Positions 6,470 through 15,200 are shown, counted from the stretch's first letter. The stretch is DNA of 39,095 bases from Lachnospiraceae bacterium UBA6987 (GCA_002449955.1 DJYD01000006.1:1-39095); one strand, 5' to 3'. Notes: generated from the sequence alone by a model not told the origin. Program-made: numbers and translations.

Positions 6470-7909
6470 TTAATATGCTTTGCCCCAATAGACGAGCTTC
6501 TTTGCGGGCTTTCCGCAGCAGACACACACGTCGGAGATCTTCTCCTGCTCGAACGGCATGCAGCGGGAGGTGCAGGTGGTATCTTCCTTGATCTTCAGCT
6601 CACAGGCAAGGTCCCCGCACCACATGGCACGGATAAAGCCGGGCTTGTTTTCCGCGGCGTCCTTGAATTCATCATAGGTCAGGGCGTCGTAGAAGTGCGC
6701 ATTCAGGTGGGCTTCAGCGCGCGCCAGCATATCGGCCTGAATGGTCTCCAACAGCGCCGCAGCGGCTTCTGCCACCTGATCCAGGGCGACAACGGCCTTT
6801 TCTCTGGTATCGCGGCGAACCAGCACGCACTGACCGGCCTCCATGTCCTTCGGGCCGATCTCTACGCGCAGCGGAATACCGCGCATTTCCTGCTCGCTGA
6901 ACTTCCAGCCGGGGTTCTTGTCGGAATCATCCATCTTCGTGCGGATGCCGGCGGCCTTAAGGGCGTCGCGAAGCTCGGCAGCCTTCTCCAGCACGCCGGG
7001 CTTATGCTGCGCGATCGGCATGACCATGACCTGCGTCGGCGCGATATGCGGCGGGAGCACGAGTCCGCTGTCATCGCCGTGCACCATGATGAGGGCGCCG
7101 ATGATGCGGGTGGACAGGCCCCAGGAGGTCTGATGGACGTAGCGCAGCTGGTTGTCCTTATCGGAGAACTGTACGCCGAAGGCCTTCGCAAAGCCGTCGC
7201 CGAAGTAGTGGCTTGTACCGGACTGCAGGGCCTTGCCGTCGTGCATGAGGGCTTCGATGGTATAGGTCGCTTCCGCGCCGGCGAATTTTTCCTTATCGGT
7301 CTTCTGGCCCTTGATGACCGGGATCGCAAGCACGTCGCGGCAGAAGTCCGCGTAGACGTTCAGCATCATCTCGGTGCGCTCACGCGCCTCCTCGGCGGTC
7401 GCGTGGACAGTATGGCCTTCCTGCCACCAGAACTCGGTCGTGCGCAGGAAGGGGCGGGTGGTCTTTTCCCAGCGGACGACGGAGCACCACTGGTTGTAAA
7501 GCTTGGGCAGATCACGGTAGGATTCCACGGAGTCGCGGAACAGTTCGCAGAACAGCGTCTCGGAGGTCGGCCGCACGCAGAGGCGTTCGGGAAGCTCTTC
7601 GTTCCCGCCCATAGTGACCCAGGCCACCTCGGGGGCAAAGCCTTCCACATGATCCTTTTCCTTCTGCAGCAGGCTTTCGGGGATGAACAGCGGCAGCGCC
7701 ACGTTCTCCACGCCGGTCGCCTTGAAGCGGGCGTCCAGTTCATGCATGATGTTCTCCCAGATCGCGTAGCCGGCGGGCTTTAAGATCATGCAGCCCTTCA
7801 CGCTGGAGTAGTCCACGAGGTCCGCCTTCAGAACCACGTCCGTGTACCACTGGGCAAAATCCTCATCCCTTGCGGTGATCGCTTTCACCAGTTTCTTATC
7901 GTTTGCCAT
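6470..7909 (-). CDS. proS: Prolyl-tRNA synthetase, archaeal/eukaryal type (ProS3)
   Basis: 479 residues, ATG 7909 with AAAGGAG upstream. A class II aminoacyl-tRNA synthetase that charges tRNA-Pro. Landmarks are LKPAGYAIWENI, the RPTSET motif, motif 2 in RWEKTTRPFLRTTEFWWQEGH, the class II core YFGDGFAKAFGVQF and motif 3-like STRIIGALIMVHGDD. An anticodon-binding domain follows (PTQVMVMPI), then the C-terminal zinc-binding-like domain with Cys residues in MWCGDLAC, TTCTSRC and VCCGKPAKK, ending in Tyr as usual for this type. The bacterial-type editing insertion is absent and the length matches the short form. No T-box leader is visible in the short upstream spacer, which holds the terminator of the preceding gene. 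Confidence 0.96.
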   Translation of the reverse strand: MANDKKLVKAITARDEDFAQWYTDVVLKADLVDYSSVKGCMILKPAGYAIWENIMHELDARFKATGVENVALPLFIPESLLQKEKDHVEGFAPEVAWVTMGGNEELPERLCVRPTSETLFCELFRDSVESYRDLPKLYNQWCSVVRWEKTTRPFLRTTEFWWQEGHTVHATAEEARERTEMMLNVYADFCRDVLAIPVIKGQKTDKEKFAGAEATYTIEALMHDGKALQSGTSHYFGDGFAKAFGVQFSDKDNQLRYVHQTSWGLSTRIIGALIMVHGDDSGLVLPPHIAPTQVMVMPIAQHKPGVLEKAAELRDALKAAGIRTKMDDSDKNPGWKFSEQEMRGIPLRVEIGPKDMEAGQCVLVRRDTREKAVVALDQVAEAAAALLETIQADMLARAEAHLNAHFYDALTYDEFKDAAENKPGFIRAMWCGDLACELKIKEDTTCTSRCMPFEQEKISDVCVCCGKPAKKLVYWGKAY

Positions 7910-7958
7910 ATTGCTCCTTTCGTCCCGGACCCTTTCCGGGCGCTGAAGATTCTAAAGT

Positions 7959-7992
7959 AAAAAACCGGAGCAGGCTCATCGTCTGCTCCGGT
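7959..7992 (-). terminator. Terminator of the gene at 8006-8365
   Basis: Minus-strand stem CCGGAGCAG / CTGCTCCGG followed by TTTTTT, between the small membrane protein gene and proS. Confidence 0.88.
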
Positions 7993-8005
7993 CTGTACGG
8001 AAGAC

Positions 8006-8365
8006 TCAGTTCGCAGCGCTGCTGGCGGCTTCTGAGCTTGCCGCCTCAGTGCTTTCGGCTGCTTCGGTGCTCTCACCTGCCTCCGTGCTCTCCGCTGCTT
8101 CAGTCGTTTCTGCTTCCGTTTCCGAAATCCCTGCGATGTCGCCGATTACCAGTTCCTCGCGGGTGTAAATTGGCTGTGCGTCTTTCCAGTTCTTGTAGCC
8201 GTTGATGCCGGTGATGACAAGAGCCACAACAAGACCTGCGGCAAGGGCGATCGCCACGATCTTCCAGATCTGTTCTGTACGCTTTCTGGCCTTGCGTTCC
8301 TTCTCCAGATTGGCTTTGCGGTTCTTTTTAAACTCTTTATACTCGTCAACCTTTTTCTGGCTCAT
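8006..8365 (-). CDS. Small single-pass membrane protein with low-complexity tail
   Basis: 119 residues, ATG 8365 with GAGGAAAG upstream. Residues 1-33 are highly charged and lysine/arginine-rich (probably cytoplasmic). One hydrophobic helix spans about 34-54 (IVAIALAAGLVVALVITGI). A short domain with YTREELVIGDIAG follows, then a repetitive acidic tail built of STEAAE/STEAGE units ending in Ala and Ser, probably outside the cell. I do not recognise a named family. It has its own promoter and terminator, so it is monocistronic. Confidence 0.7.
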   Translation of the reverse strand: MSQKKVDEYKEFKKNRKANLEKERKARKRTEQIWKIVAIALAAGLVVALVITGINGYKNWKDAQPIYTREELVIGDIAGISETEAETTEAAESTEAGESTEAAESTEAASSEAASSAAN

Positions 8366-8423
8366 AATGCTTTCCTCGGTTTCTATCCGCTAAATTCAGT
8401 CTGCTTTCCGCAGACGTGAAAAT

Positions 8424-8452
8424 ATTTTACAACGCCGAAAAGCAAAATGCAA
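8424..8452 (-). promoter_or_regulatory. Promoter for the gene at 8006-8365
   Basis: Minus strand TTGCAT (8452-8447), 17 bases, TAAAAT (8429-8424), about 60 bases upstream of the start codon. Confidence 0.55.
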
Positions 8453-8517
8453 GCATTTTATTGACGATTTACAGGGCCGATTTATTAATGATCTGCCGAG
8501 CCGGGTCATCTCAGCTG

Positions 8518-9303
8518 TTAGATCGGATAACCGTAGAGCACAACGTCATATTTGCCCACATATTTTTCAAACAGCGCGATCCCCTTTGCCCGGTCAGCGG
8601 CTTCTTCCTCGCCGGTAGCCCCGTAAAAGATGCTCGCGCAGTAAAGGATAACGCTTACCTTGCCCCTGTCGCGGAACAGTTCCACCTCCGGGTGGTAGTG
8701 TGCCAGCAAATAAGCGGCATCGCCGTCAGTCGAGCCGTCCTTAAGGCCGGCCTTAAGCGCCTCCAGTTTCGCATCGATCTCCGCCTTGGCCTCTTTTATG
8801 CGGGCTTCGGTTCCGAAGCCCCTGCGGATCTGATAATCCGTCTTCAGCCCGATGTCTCCGATCTCGTCAAGGCAGGTCTTATCCTCCGGATCCTCCAGAA
8901 GAATAATAAAGCGAAAATCATTTATGTCTCCCGTATAGGCGCCTGCACAGTGTGCTTTGAGCGCGCTCTCCGGGTACTGGTCCACATATTTCCAGAAGGC
9001 ATCGTAGTCTTCAAACAATGCCTTGCTGCGGGCCATTGCCCAGTCAGTCATGCCCTCGCCTCCGTATGCATCGGTAGTCCCCAGTGCCGGATGGTCAGGC
9101 GCAAGCACGTATATGTCGGCCAGGGAAGAGTCCTGCGTTCCGGCTGGCTTGGTTTCTGACCGCATACCGGCAGGCACTGTTTCCGGCTGGGTTCCGGCAG
9201 GAACTGCCTCCGGCTGCGTGCCTGGCGTTTCCTTTCCCTTCGCGCCGCAGGCGGAGAGAAGCAGCAGGGTCGTAATCAAAAAGGGGATGAATAACTTTTT
9301 CAT
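8518..9303 (-). CDS. Putative lipoprotein with repeat linker
   Basis: 261 residues, ATG 9303 with GAGGAG upstream. The N-terminus is a lipoprotein signal with lipobox LLSAC (Cys 19), so the protein should be exported and lipid-anchored. Residues about 25-57 are a degenerate tandem repeat of the type GTQPEAVPA / GTQPETVPA / GMRSETKPA, likely a flexible stalk. The folded part (about 60-261) has acidic, helical stretches and three cysteines, and I do not recognise it. It sits alone between the small membrane protein and lplA. No enzymatic motif is apparent. Confidence 0.72.
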   Translation of the reverse strand: MKKLFIPFLITTLLLLSACGAKGKETPGTQPEAVPAGTQPETVPAGMRSETKPAGTQDSSLADIYVLAPDHPALGTTDAYGGEGMTDWAMARSKALFEDYDAFWKYVDQYPESALKAHCAGAYTGDINDFRFIILLEDPEDKTCLDEIGDIGLKTDYQIRRGFGTEARIKEAKAEIDAKLEALKAGLKDGSTDGDAAYLLAHYHPEVELFRDRGKVSVILYCASIFYGATGEEEAADRAKGIALFEKYVGKYDVVLYGYPI

Positions 9304-9417
9304 CTTCGGCTCTCCTCGTTATTGTTCTTTGCAGAGTATACAATCGAAAGGCGGCAAATGTTGTATGGCCTGCTCGTTTCTTATTATCCTAAGCAAATGC
9401 AGAAGAAAATAAAGCAG

Positions 9418-9490
9418 GAAGATCCTTCGGGTCGCTTCGCTCCCTCAGGATGACAGGGGAGATGACTTCGCTCCCTCAGGATGACAGGGG
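9418..9490. repeat. Dispersed intergenic repeat, tandem partial copies
   Basis: GATCCTTCGG followed by two copies of CTTCGCTCCCTCAGGATGACAGGGG-like units (9433-9459 and 9464-9490). The inverse form TGTCATCCTGAG...CGAAGGATCT recurs at 36559-36597. It lies in the spacer between lplA and the lipoprotein gene, where I see no other feature. Confidence 0.75.
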
Positions 9491-9501
9491 GCGCAGCCCT
9501 T

Positions 9502-10488
9502 CTACCCGAACAGGCTTTCCAGAATTTCTTCGGCGGTAATGCTTCCGAAATATTCTTCGAGCGGGAAGCGTTCCAGAATACGCTTTACCGCTTCTTTCTC
9601 ATACAGGCAGCCGGTGAGGGCGGTCTCGATCTCGCTCACATCCCGCCTGCTCATAAAATCGCCGCGGAAGGATACCGCCGCAATGCTGCCGCCCCGGTCC
9701 ACGCTGACTCCGGTCTTAAGGATCCCGCCATCACAGACCTTTTTCATGATTCTGTCAAAGCGCGGCGAAGCCCCGAAGTTCCATTCCCACGTGTCATATT
9801 TGCTTTCTTTCAGCGATTTGATTGCTTCTAATTCTTCTCTTTCGGGAAATATTTCCTCGAAATCCCCCTGCAGCAGTTCTTTCTTAAGAGCCTTTCGAAA
9901 CGCCTCAAGCGTCATCTTCTCGGGCAGGAAGTCACGGATATTTCCTACCCGGCTGCGCACGGATTTGGTGCTTTTTGAGCGGAACTTCTCCGGATCCGCC
10001 CGGAGTGCACCGGCGATCATCTCCGGATCGCTGTCAAAGAGAAGGGTTCCGTGAAAAAGGATGCGGCCGCCCTGCACCCGCTGCGCCGTGCCGGAGACCT
10101 TGCAGTCATTCACCTCGATATCGTTGCGGCCCTTCGCTTCCGCCTGCACGCCGAGGCTTCGCAGCGCACGCACGACCGGTTCCGTAAATGCAGAAAGAGC
10201 GGCGTGATCAAACGCACCGCAGTCCGTAATGAACGAATAATTTAAGTTTCCGCGGTCATGGTAGACCGCGCCGCCGCCCGTGATGCGCCGCACGACTTTG
10301 ATCCCGCGCGCTTCCACGAACGTCCTGTTTATCTCTTCTTCCGTGTTCTGGTTCCGGCCGATGATGACCGCGTTATCGTTCTGCCAGAGCATCAGGATAT
10401 CGCCCTCCTTTTTGTGCAGAAGGACGTATTCCTCAAAGGCCAGGTTGTAAGCCGGATCCGCAGAACCGGTCTCGAGATAATACTTCAT
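9502..10488 (-). CDS. lplA: Lipoate-protein ligase A
   Basis: 328 residues, ATG 10488 with GAGGAG nine bases upstream. The N-terminal catalytic domain shows the family blocks NLAFEEYVL, IIGRNQNTEEEIN, RRITGGGAVYHDRGNLNYSFI (the lipoate/ATP loop) and the lysine segment NDIEVNDCKVSGTAQ. A C-terminal domain from about 240 is present, giving the usual full length. The enzyme activates scavenged lipoate with ATP and attaches it to E2 or GcvH lipoyl domains in the cytosol. No lipoyl-protein gene is adjacent; the E2-like protein at 453-1304 has no lipoyl domain. It follows trmL closely (about 34 bases), so probably the same transcript. Confidence 0.94.
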   Translation of the reverse strand: MKYYLETGSADPAYNLAFEEYVLLHKKEGDILMLWQNDNAVIIGRNQNTEEEINRTFVEARGIKVVRRITGGGAVYHDRGNLNYSFITDCGAFDHAALSAFTEPVVRALRSLGVQAEAKGRNDIEVNDCKVSGTAQRVQGGRILFHGTLLFDSDPEMIAGALRADPEKFRSKSTKSVRSRVGNIRDFLPEKMTLEAFRKALKKELLQGDFEEIFPEREELEAIKSLKESKYDTWEWNFGASPRFDRIMKKVCDGGILKTGVSVDRGGSIAAVSFRGDFMSRRDVSEIETALTGCLYEKEAVKRILERFPLEEYFGSITAEEILESLFG

Positions 10489-10522
10489 CAGACATCACTC
10501 CTCGCGATCGTCGTTCTCCGAG

Positions 10523-11014
10523 TTACCAGCTAAGATGGTGCAATTTCCCTTCCCGCTCAAGGCCGGGGAATTCCTGCTGTCTTAACGCTTCGTAAAGCAC
10601 CACGGCCACGGAATTCGAAAGGTTTAAGGACCGGTTGTCCTTCACCATGGGGATGCGGATACAGCGCTCGGGATTTTCCACCAGGATCTCTTCCGGGATC
10701 CCCAGGCTCTCCTTACCGAACATCAGATAGTCGCCGTCCGCAAAGACCGCATCCGAATAGCAGGTGCGGGCCTTCGTGGTCGCGTACCAGATGCGCGCCC
10801 CGGGATTCTTCTCCAGGAAATCCTCGTAGCTTTCGTAGACGCTCACGTCAAGGTCCTTCCAATAGTCGAGCCCCGCGCGCCGCAAATCCTTTTCCGCAAG
10901 CGAAAATCCGAGCGGCTTGATAAGATGCAAATGCGCACCCGTGGAAACACAGGTGCGTCCGATATTGCCGGTATTTGCCGGGATCTCCGGCTCATGCAGC
11001 ACGATGTGCATCAT
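10523..11014 (-). CDS. trmL: tRNA (cytidine(34)-2'-O)-methyltransferase
   Basis: 163 residues. A SPOUT-fold methyltransferase with the usual motifs: PEIPANTGNIGRTC at the N-terminus, LMFGKESLGIPEEIL and the SAM-binding knot RSLNLSNSVAVVLYEALRQ at the C-terminus. TrmL methylates the 2'-O of the wobble base in tRNA-Leu species. Its ATG overlaps the stop of the upstream 41-codon gene as TGATG; a second ATG follows at once. No clear ribosome site precedes it, so translation is probably coupled to the small gene. Confidence 0.94.
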   Translation of the reverse strand: MMHIVLHEPEIPANTGNIGRTCVSTGAHLHLIKPLGFSLAEKDLRRAGLDYWKDLDVSVYESYEDFLEKNPGARIWYATTKARTCYSDAVFADGDYLMFGKESLGIPEEILVENPERCIRIPMVKDNRSLNLSNSVAVVLYEALRQQEFPGLEREGKLHHLSW

Positions 11015-11139
11015 CAGGCGTTACCCATGAGCGCGGCAATCAGCTGGAACGCCATCGGCAGGACCATGCAGAGCACCAGGATGCCCACGATGATCCACAG
11101 AATGACCTTGTTGTTGCGTTTTTTATTGAAATCAAACAT
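11014..11139 (-). CDS. 41-residue single-pass membrane protein coupled to trmL
   Basis: Starts MFDFNKKRNNKVILW and ends LMGNA: a basic, Asn-rich N-terminus followed by one hydrophobic helix (about residues 12-37). The ribosome site AAAGGAG lies upstream of ATG 11139, and the stop overlaps the trmL start (TGATG), both signs of a real gene. Similar tiny DUF-like membrane proteins accompany tRNA-modification genes in Clostridia as far as I recall, but I cannot name a family. The function is unknown; the coupling may simply serve to translate trmL. Confidence 0.7.
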   Translation of the reverse strand: MFDFNKKRNNKVILWIIVGILVLCMVLPMAFQLIAALMGNA

Positions 11140-11154
11140 ACGCTGTTCTCCTTT

Positions 11155-11796
11155 TTATTTTAAACACTTCTTTCCGTACGGGCAGAGGTCTGCAAGGAAG
11201 CATTCCCCGCACCTGGGCTTTTGCGACTTGCAGATGCTGCGCCCGAGGGCGATCAGGTCCAGATTGATGAGGATCCAGTGATCCTCGGGAATGCAGGCCA
11301 TGAGGTCGTATTCCACCTTCTCCGGGTCCTCCGCCTTAGTCAGCCCGAGCCTTCTCGACAGCCTTCCCACGTGCGTATCCACGACCACGCTCGGGATCCG
11401 GAAAATGTTCCCGCGGATCACGTTTGCGGTCTTCCGGCCGACACCCGGCAGCTTTACAAGCTCTTCGATATCGGACGGCACCACGCCGCCGTACTCATCC
11501 AGCAGCATGCGCGCACAGGCCTTGATGTTTTTCGCCTTGTTGTGGTAAAAGCCGGTCGAACGGATATCCTGCTCAAGCTCGGCGATCTCCGCCTCCGCGA
11601 ACTTCTCCACGCTGTCGTATTTCGCAAATAAGCCCGGCGTCACCTCGTTCACCCGCGCATCCGTGCACTGAGCTGAGAGGATCGTCGCCACCAGCAGCTG
11701 CCAGGCATCCTCATGCGTCAGATAACACGCCAGATCCGTGCCGTATTCTGCATCCAGGCGCGCAAGAATCTCCCGCACGCGTTCTTCCTTCGTCAT
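11155..11796 (-). CDS. nth: Endonuclease III
   Basis: 213 residues, ATG 11796 with AGGAGG just upstream. A bifunctional DNA glycosylase/AP lyase for oxidised pyrimidines. Visible are the start of the helical core (LLVATILSAQCTDARVN), the helix-hairpin-helix LPGVGRKTANVI with the catalytic lysine, the catalytic Asp in VVDTHVGRLSRRL, and the C-terminal [4Fe-4S] cysteines CKSQKPRCGECFLADLC (C-x6-C-x2-C-x5-C). Length is normal. It is followed by the 41-codon gene and trmL on the same strand with a spacer of only 15 bases. Confidence 0.96.
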   Translation of the reverse strand: MTKEERVREILARLDAEYGTDLACYLTHEDAWQLLVATILSAQCTDARVNEVTPGLFAKYDSVEKFAEAEIAELEQDIRSTGFYHNKAKNIKACARMLLDEYGGVVPSDIEELVKLPGVGRKTANVIRGNIFRIPSVVVDTHVGRLSRRLGLTKAEDPEKVEYDLMACIPEDHWILINLDLIALGRSICKSQKPRCGECFLADLCPYGKKCLK

Positions 11797-11832
11797 ATTT
11801 CCTCCTGCCGCGGCATGTCAGGCGGCAAATGA

Positions 11833-12522
11833 TCAGATCTTGAAGCGGTAGCCCACGCCCCAGATCGTCTCGATATACTGCGGCTTGGAGGTGTCCATTT
11901 CGATCTTTTCGCGAATCTTCTTGATGTGCACCGTCACGGTTGCAATGTCGCCCACGGATTCCATGTCCCAGATATTCCGGAACAGTTCTTCCTTCGTGAA
12001 CACGTGGTTCGGATTCATGGCAAGGAAGGTCAGCAGGTCAAATTCCTTCGTGGTGAACTGCTTCTCCTCCCCATTGATCCACACGCGGCGGGCCGTCCGG
12101 TCGATCTTCAGACCGCGGATCTGGATCACTTCATTCTTCTGCGACTGGCTGCCGATCAGTCTGTCGTAGCGCGCCAGATGCGCCTTCACCCGCGCCACGA
12201 GCTCGCTCGGGCTGAAGGGCTTCGTCACATAGTCGTCCGCCCCGAGGCCGAGTCCGCGGATCTTGTCGATATCGTCGCGCTTGGCCGAAACCATGAGGAT
12301 GGGCGTATCCTTCACATCCCTGATTCTCTTGCAGATCTCAAAGCCGTCCACGCCGGGCAGCATCAGATCCAGAATATAGAGGTCGAAATCCTCGTTCAAG
12401 GCCTTCGCCAGGCCTTCCGTTCCGTTGCCCGCAATTTCCACTTCAAAACCGCTGAGTTCGAGGTAATCCTTCTCAAGCTCCGCAATATCCTTCTCATCTT
12501 CCACAATCAGAATTCTGCTCAT
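11833..12522 (-). CDS. OmpR-family response regulator
   Basis: 229 residues. Receiver domain with acidic pair Glu8-Asp9, phospho-acceptor Asp52 in LYILDLMLPGVDG, the Ser/Thr in MVSAKR and Lys in YVTKPFSP. Then a winged-helix DNA-binding domain with FTTKEFDLLTFLAMNPNHVFTKEELF and the terminal WGVGYRFKI. The start ATG 12522 is one base after the stop of the kinase gene; its ribosome site AAGGAGG lies within the kinase 3' end, so the two are coupled. It should control genes in response to the adjacent kinase; targets are unknown. nth follows 36 bases downstream. Confidence 0.95.
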   Translation of the reverse strand: MSRILIVEDEKDIAELEKDYLELSGFEVEIAGNGTEGLAKALNEDFDLYILDLMLPGVDGFEICKRIRDVKDTPILMVSAKRDDIDKIRGLGLGADDYVTKPFSPSELVARVKAHLARYDRLIGSQSQKNEVIQIRGLKIDRTARRVWINGEEKQFTTKEFDLLTFLAMNPNHVFTKEELFRNIWDMESVGDIATVTVHIKKIREKIEMDTSKPQYIETIWGVGYRFKI

Positions 12523-12523
12523 C

Positions 12524-13999
12524 TTACGCCTCCTTGAACGTTCTCAGTTCTATGGTCATGGTCGTGCCGACCCCCTCCTTGCTGGACGCCCAGATGCGTC
12601 CGCCGTGGTCACCCACGATCTTCTTCACGATCGAAAGCCCGATTCCGCTGCCGCCCGTCGACGAATTCCGCGACGAATCCGTACGGTAAAAGCGGTCGAA
12701 AATAAACGGAATGTCCTTGTTCGCGATCCCCTTGCCGTTGTCCTCGATCTCCACACGGACGTAGTTTTCATCGTTTCTCACGCGGATCGCGATCTGCTTT
12801 TTCGCCTTGTCCATATACTTGACCGAGTTGGAAATAATATTGTTGATGACACGCTTAAGCTGCTCTGCGTCGCCTATGATCTGCACCGACGGATCCACCG
12901 TGCAGTCAAATTCGAGCACCACGCCTTCCGCCTCCAGCTCTTCCTTAAGCTCGTCCGCGCAGTCCTCAAAGTAGCCCCGCGCCCTGATCTTCTCGAAATT
13001 ATACGGGATGCGGTTCGTGTCGATCTTCGAGTACAGCGTCAGCTCGTCCACCAGCTTATCCATATCATTGGCTTTATTGTAAATGGTATGCAGATATTTG
13101 TCCAGCTTCTCCGGAGAAGAGGCCACGCCGTCCTGAATGCCCTCAACATAGCCCTTGATGGCGGTGATCGGGGTCTTCAGATCGTGGGAAATGTTGCTGA
13201 GCAGGACCTTGTTGTTCTTCTCGGTCTGCAGCCTTTCATCCGCCGATTCCTTTAAGTGCATGCGCATCTCCTCGAAATCCCGGCAGAGCGCCGCGATCTC
13301 GTCGTCGCCGGAGGCTTCGACCTTCACGTCGAGATTGCCTTCCTTGATGGCATTGGTCGCTTTCTTCAGGTTCGCAAGCGGCTTAACCAGGCTGTTCCGC
13401 AGCCAGCTGCCCGTGATCAGCACCGAGAACATGAGCACGAAGATCCCCGCGATCAGAAAGACGCTGATGGCCTGGCTTAAGACCGGCATGGAATCCGTTA
13501 CGTCCGAAACCAGGTAGAGGACTCCCTCTTCGCCTGCGCCGTCCGCAAAGGCATAGCTGCCGATGAGGTATCTTCTTCCCAGCTCCGTATAGTATACGTT
13601 CCGGTCATCATCCGCCGGAAGGTCATCCTCCAGATACTGCTGCACGCCCTCCGAACCGGTGCCGCCGACATAGTAATAGTTCCCGTTCTGCCAGCCGAGG
13701 ATGTATCCGCCCATCTTCATCATGCGGGTGTTGAGCTCCGTCAGATAGTCCTTTTTCAGCACGCAGTCGACGTCCTTTTTCTGACCATCCTTCACGTTGC
13801 TGACCAGGGTCGTCCGCATGACGTCAAAGCGCTGCGCGGCGCTGAAGGAATACGGGTCCACCTTCTCCGTGATCTCGAACTGCTTCTGGATCTGACGCAC
13901 CTGGATCCTGCGCATCAGCATCATGGCGCCCGTCAACAGCAGCGACGGAACGATGATCAGCAGCAGGCAAATGAATAACAGCTTTTTCTGCAATTTCAT
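12524..13999 (-). CDS. Membrane sensor histidine kinase, partner of the adjacent regulator
   Basis: 491 residues, ATG 13999 with GAGGTGG upstream. A first membrane helix at about 7-29, an extracytoplasmic sensor of about 145 residues, a second helix at about 178-200, a HAMP linker (SLVKPLANLKKATNAIKEG), a HisKA dimerisation helix with the phospho-accepting His in LLSNISHDLKTPITAI, and an ATPase domain with N box NNIISNSVKYM, G1 DNGKGI, F box FIFDRFYR and G2 GGSGIGLSIV. Nine bases separate it from the upstream gene for an exported beta-propeller-like protein, which may supply or modify the signal. The ligand is unknown. Confidence 0.95.
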   Translation of the reverse strand: MKLQKKLLFICLLLIIVPSLLLTGAMMLMRRIQVRQIQKQFEITEKVDPYSFSAAQRFDVMRTTLVSNVKDGQKKDVDCVLKKDYLTELNTRMMKMGGYILGWQNGNYYYVGGTGSEGVQQYLEDDLPADDDRNVYYTELGRRYLIGSYAFADGAGEEGVLYLVSDVTDSMPVLSQAISVFLIAGIFVLMFSVLITGSWLRNSLVKPLANLKKATNAIKEGNLDVKVEASGDDEIAALCRDFEEMRMHLKESADERLQTEKNNKVLLSNISHDLKTPITAIKGYVEGIQDGVASSPEKLDKYLHTIYNKANDMDKLVDELTLYSKIDTNRIPYNFEKIRARGYFEDCADELKEELEAEGVVLEFDCTVDPSVQIIGDAEQLKRVINNIISNSVKYMDKAKKQIAIRVRNDENYVRVEIEDNGKGIANKDIPFIFDRFYRTDSSRNSSTGGSGIGLSIVKKIVGDHGGRIWASSKEGVGTTMTIELRTFKEA

Positions 14000-14008
14000 G
14001 ATCCACCT

Positions 14009-15172
14009 CTATTTCAGGCGGTAACGGTACAGGCGGCCGCCGGAAGGCTGCACGAGCGTCCTGCGGTTCATGGCAAAGACCGTCTGCGCCTCCTGCGAAA
14101 GCAGCCCCTCAAAACGGAGCTTTCCGCTGTAATCCCATATTTTTACGCCTGATTCCGTTGTCATCAGTACGTAATTTTCACTCTCTTCCATATAGCGCGG
14201 CGTCTCGTCCAGTTCAGTTTTGAACTCGTTTTTGCCGTTTCTGCCGAAAACCTCCAGCATGAGGCCGGGGCCGCTCGCCACCGAGCGCACGACCGAGACC
14301 GCAGCCGTGCTCATATCCACCGCCGTGATCTGCGTGTCGAAGATGTGTTCTTCCTTCACCTGCGGCTTCGTCTCCGTGCTCAGGTCGAAGAAGACCAGCC
14401 TGTCGTCTCCCGCCGCCGCCACGGTCTGACTGCTCATGTAGCGGATCTCGGGGAAAACGACGTCCTTGTAGGTGAAATAGCCGACCAGGCGGTTCGTCTC
14501 GCCACGGCCCGTGGAGAAATTGTAAAAGACGATCTGCGTGGCCAGCTCGCCGCCAAGGTATGCGCCGGCCGCAGCCACAAGACCGCTCCCATCCGGAGAA
14601 AGCGCCAAATCCACCGGGTAGCCGCTCATCCCCATTTCGAGCGTCACAGAGATATCGAGCTGCTTGCCGGTCCTGTCGTAGAACTGCAGGGTGCTGGTCG
14701 TTCCGTCCTCAAGCGCAAGCACTGCGGTGCCCGTGCCGGAAACGGACATGTTCAGGATCGGCTGATTCGTCGTTATGATCCCGGTGATGCCCTCGCGGCC
14801 GACGATGCAGGCCGACGTGCCGCCGATATCGGCGATCATGGCGTAGCCCTCCTGGAGCTTCGCCCGCGGGTTCTCGTAGGAATAGCTGATGTTCCAGAGT
14901 TCCTTGCCGTCCGCCTTCAGAAATGCCGCGCCGTTGCGCGAGTAGCGCAGGATCCCGCTTCCGAAATGCAGATAGTCGACGTTGCTGCCGCCGCTCTGCT
15001 CGATTTCTTCGACAAGTTCCGCTTGATCAAAACTCCGGTGCGAGATCATCCGCACCAGCAAAAAGGCAGCTGCGGCAATGATCACCACAGCAAGAACCAG
15101 GCCCATCAGCCGCTTCCGGTTGATATGCCTTGTCTTGCGTTCACTCAGTTTGTGTGTTTTCTCTGCTGCCAC
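14009..15172 (-). CDS. DUF5711-like membrane-anchored beta-propeller protein
   Basis: 387 residues, start GTG 15172 (AAGGATAGGG upstream). A basic N-terminus, one membrane helix at about 23-43 and a long outer part of short beta-rich repeats with WD/PQQ-like phrases (LKADGKELWNI, LQFYDRTGKQLD, MTTESGVKIWDYSGKL), as in seven-bladed propellers of DUF5711. No catalytic residues are visible. It stands first in a tight operon with the kinase and regulator, so it may be a sensor accessory or the monitored envelope protein; that role is inference. Confidence 0.75.
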   Translation of the reverse strand: MAAEKTHKLSERKTRHINRKRLMGLVLAVVIIAAAAFLLVRMISHRSFDQAELVEEIEQSGGSNVDYLHFGSGILRYSRNGAAFLKADGKELWNISYSYENPRAKLQEGYAMIADIGGTSACIVGREGITGIITTNQPILNMSVSGTGTAVLALEDGTTSTLQFYDRTGKQLDISVTLEMGMSGYPVDLALSPDGSGLVAAAGAYLGGELATQIVFYNFSTGRGETNRLVGYFTYKDVVFPEIRYMSSQTVAAAGDDRLVFFDLSTETKPQVKEEHIFDTQITAVDMSTAAVSVVRSVASGPGLMLEVFGRNGKNEFKTELDETPRYMEESENYVLMTTESGVKIWDYSGKLRFEGLLSQEAQTVFAMNRRTLVQPSGGRLYRYRLK

Positions 15173-15200
15173 AACCCTATCCTTCTTTTATCAAAGTATT

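Noticed and set aside
6095..7783. 562-codon + strand frame
   Set aside because: Antisense to csoR and proS, both certain genes; low-complexity composition and no ribosome site.
7910..8005. T-box or other leader riboswitch for proS
   Set aside because: Only about 50 bases remain between the upstream terminator and the start codon; no T-box sequence or specifier stem is visible.
8441..8462. AAAATGC-AA-GCATTTT hairpin as a terminator
   Set aside because: A two-base loop is too tight for a stable hairpin, and the sequence overlaps a plausible -35 box.
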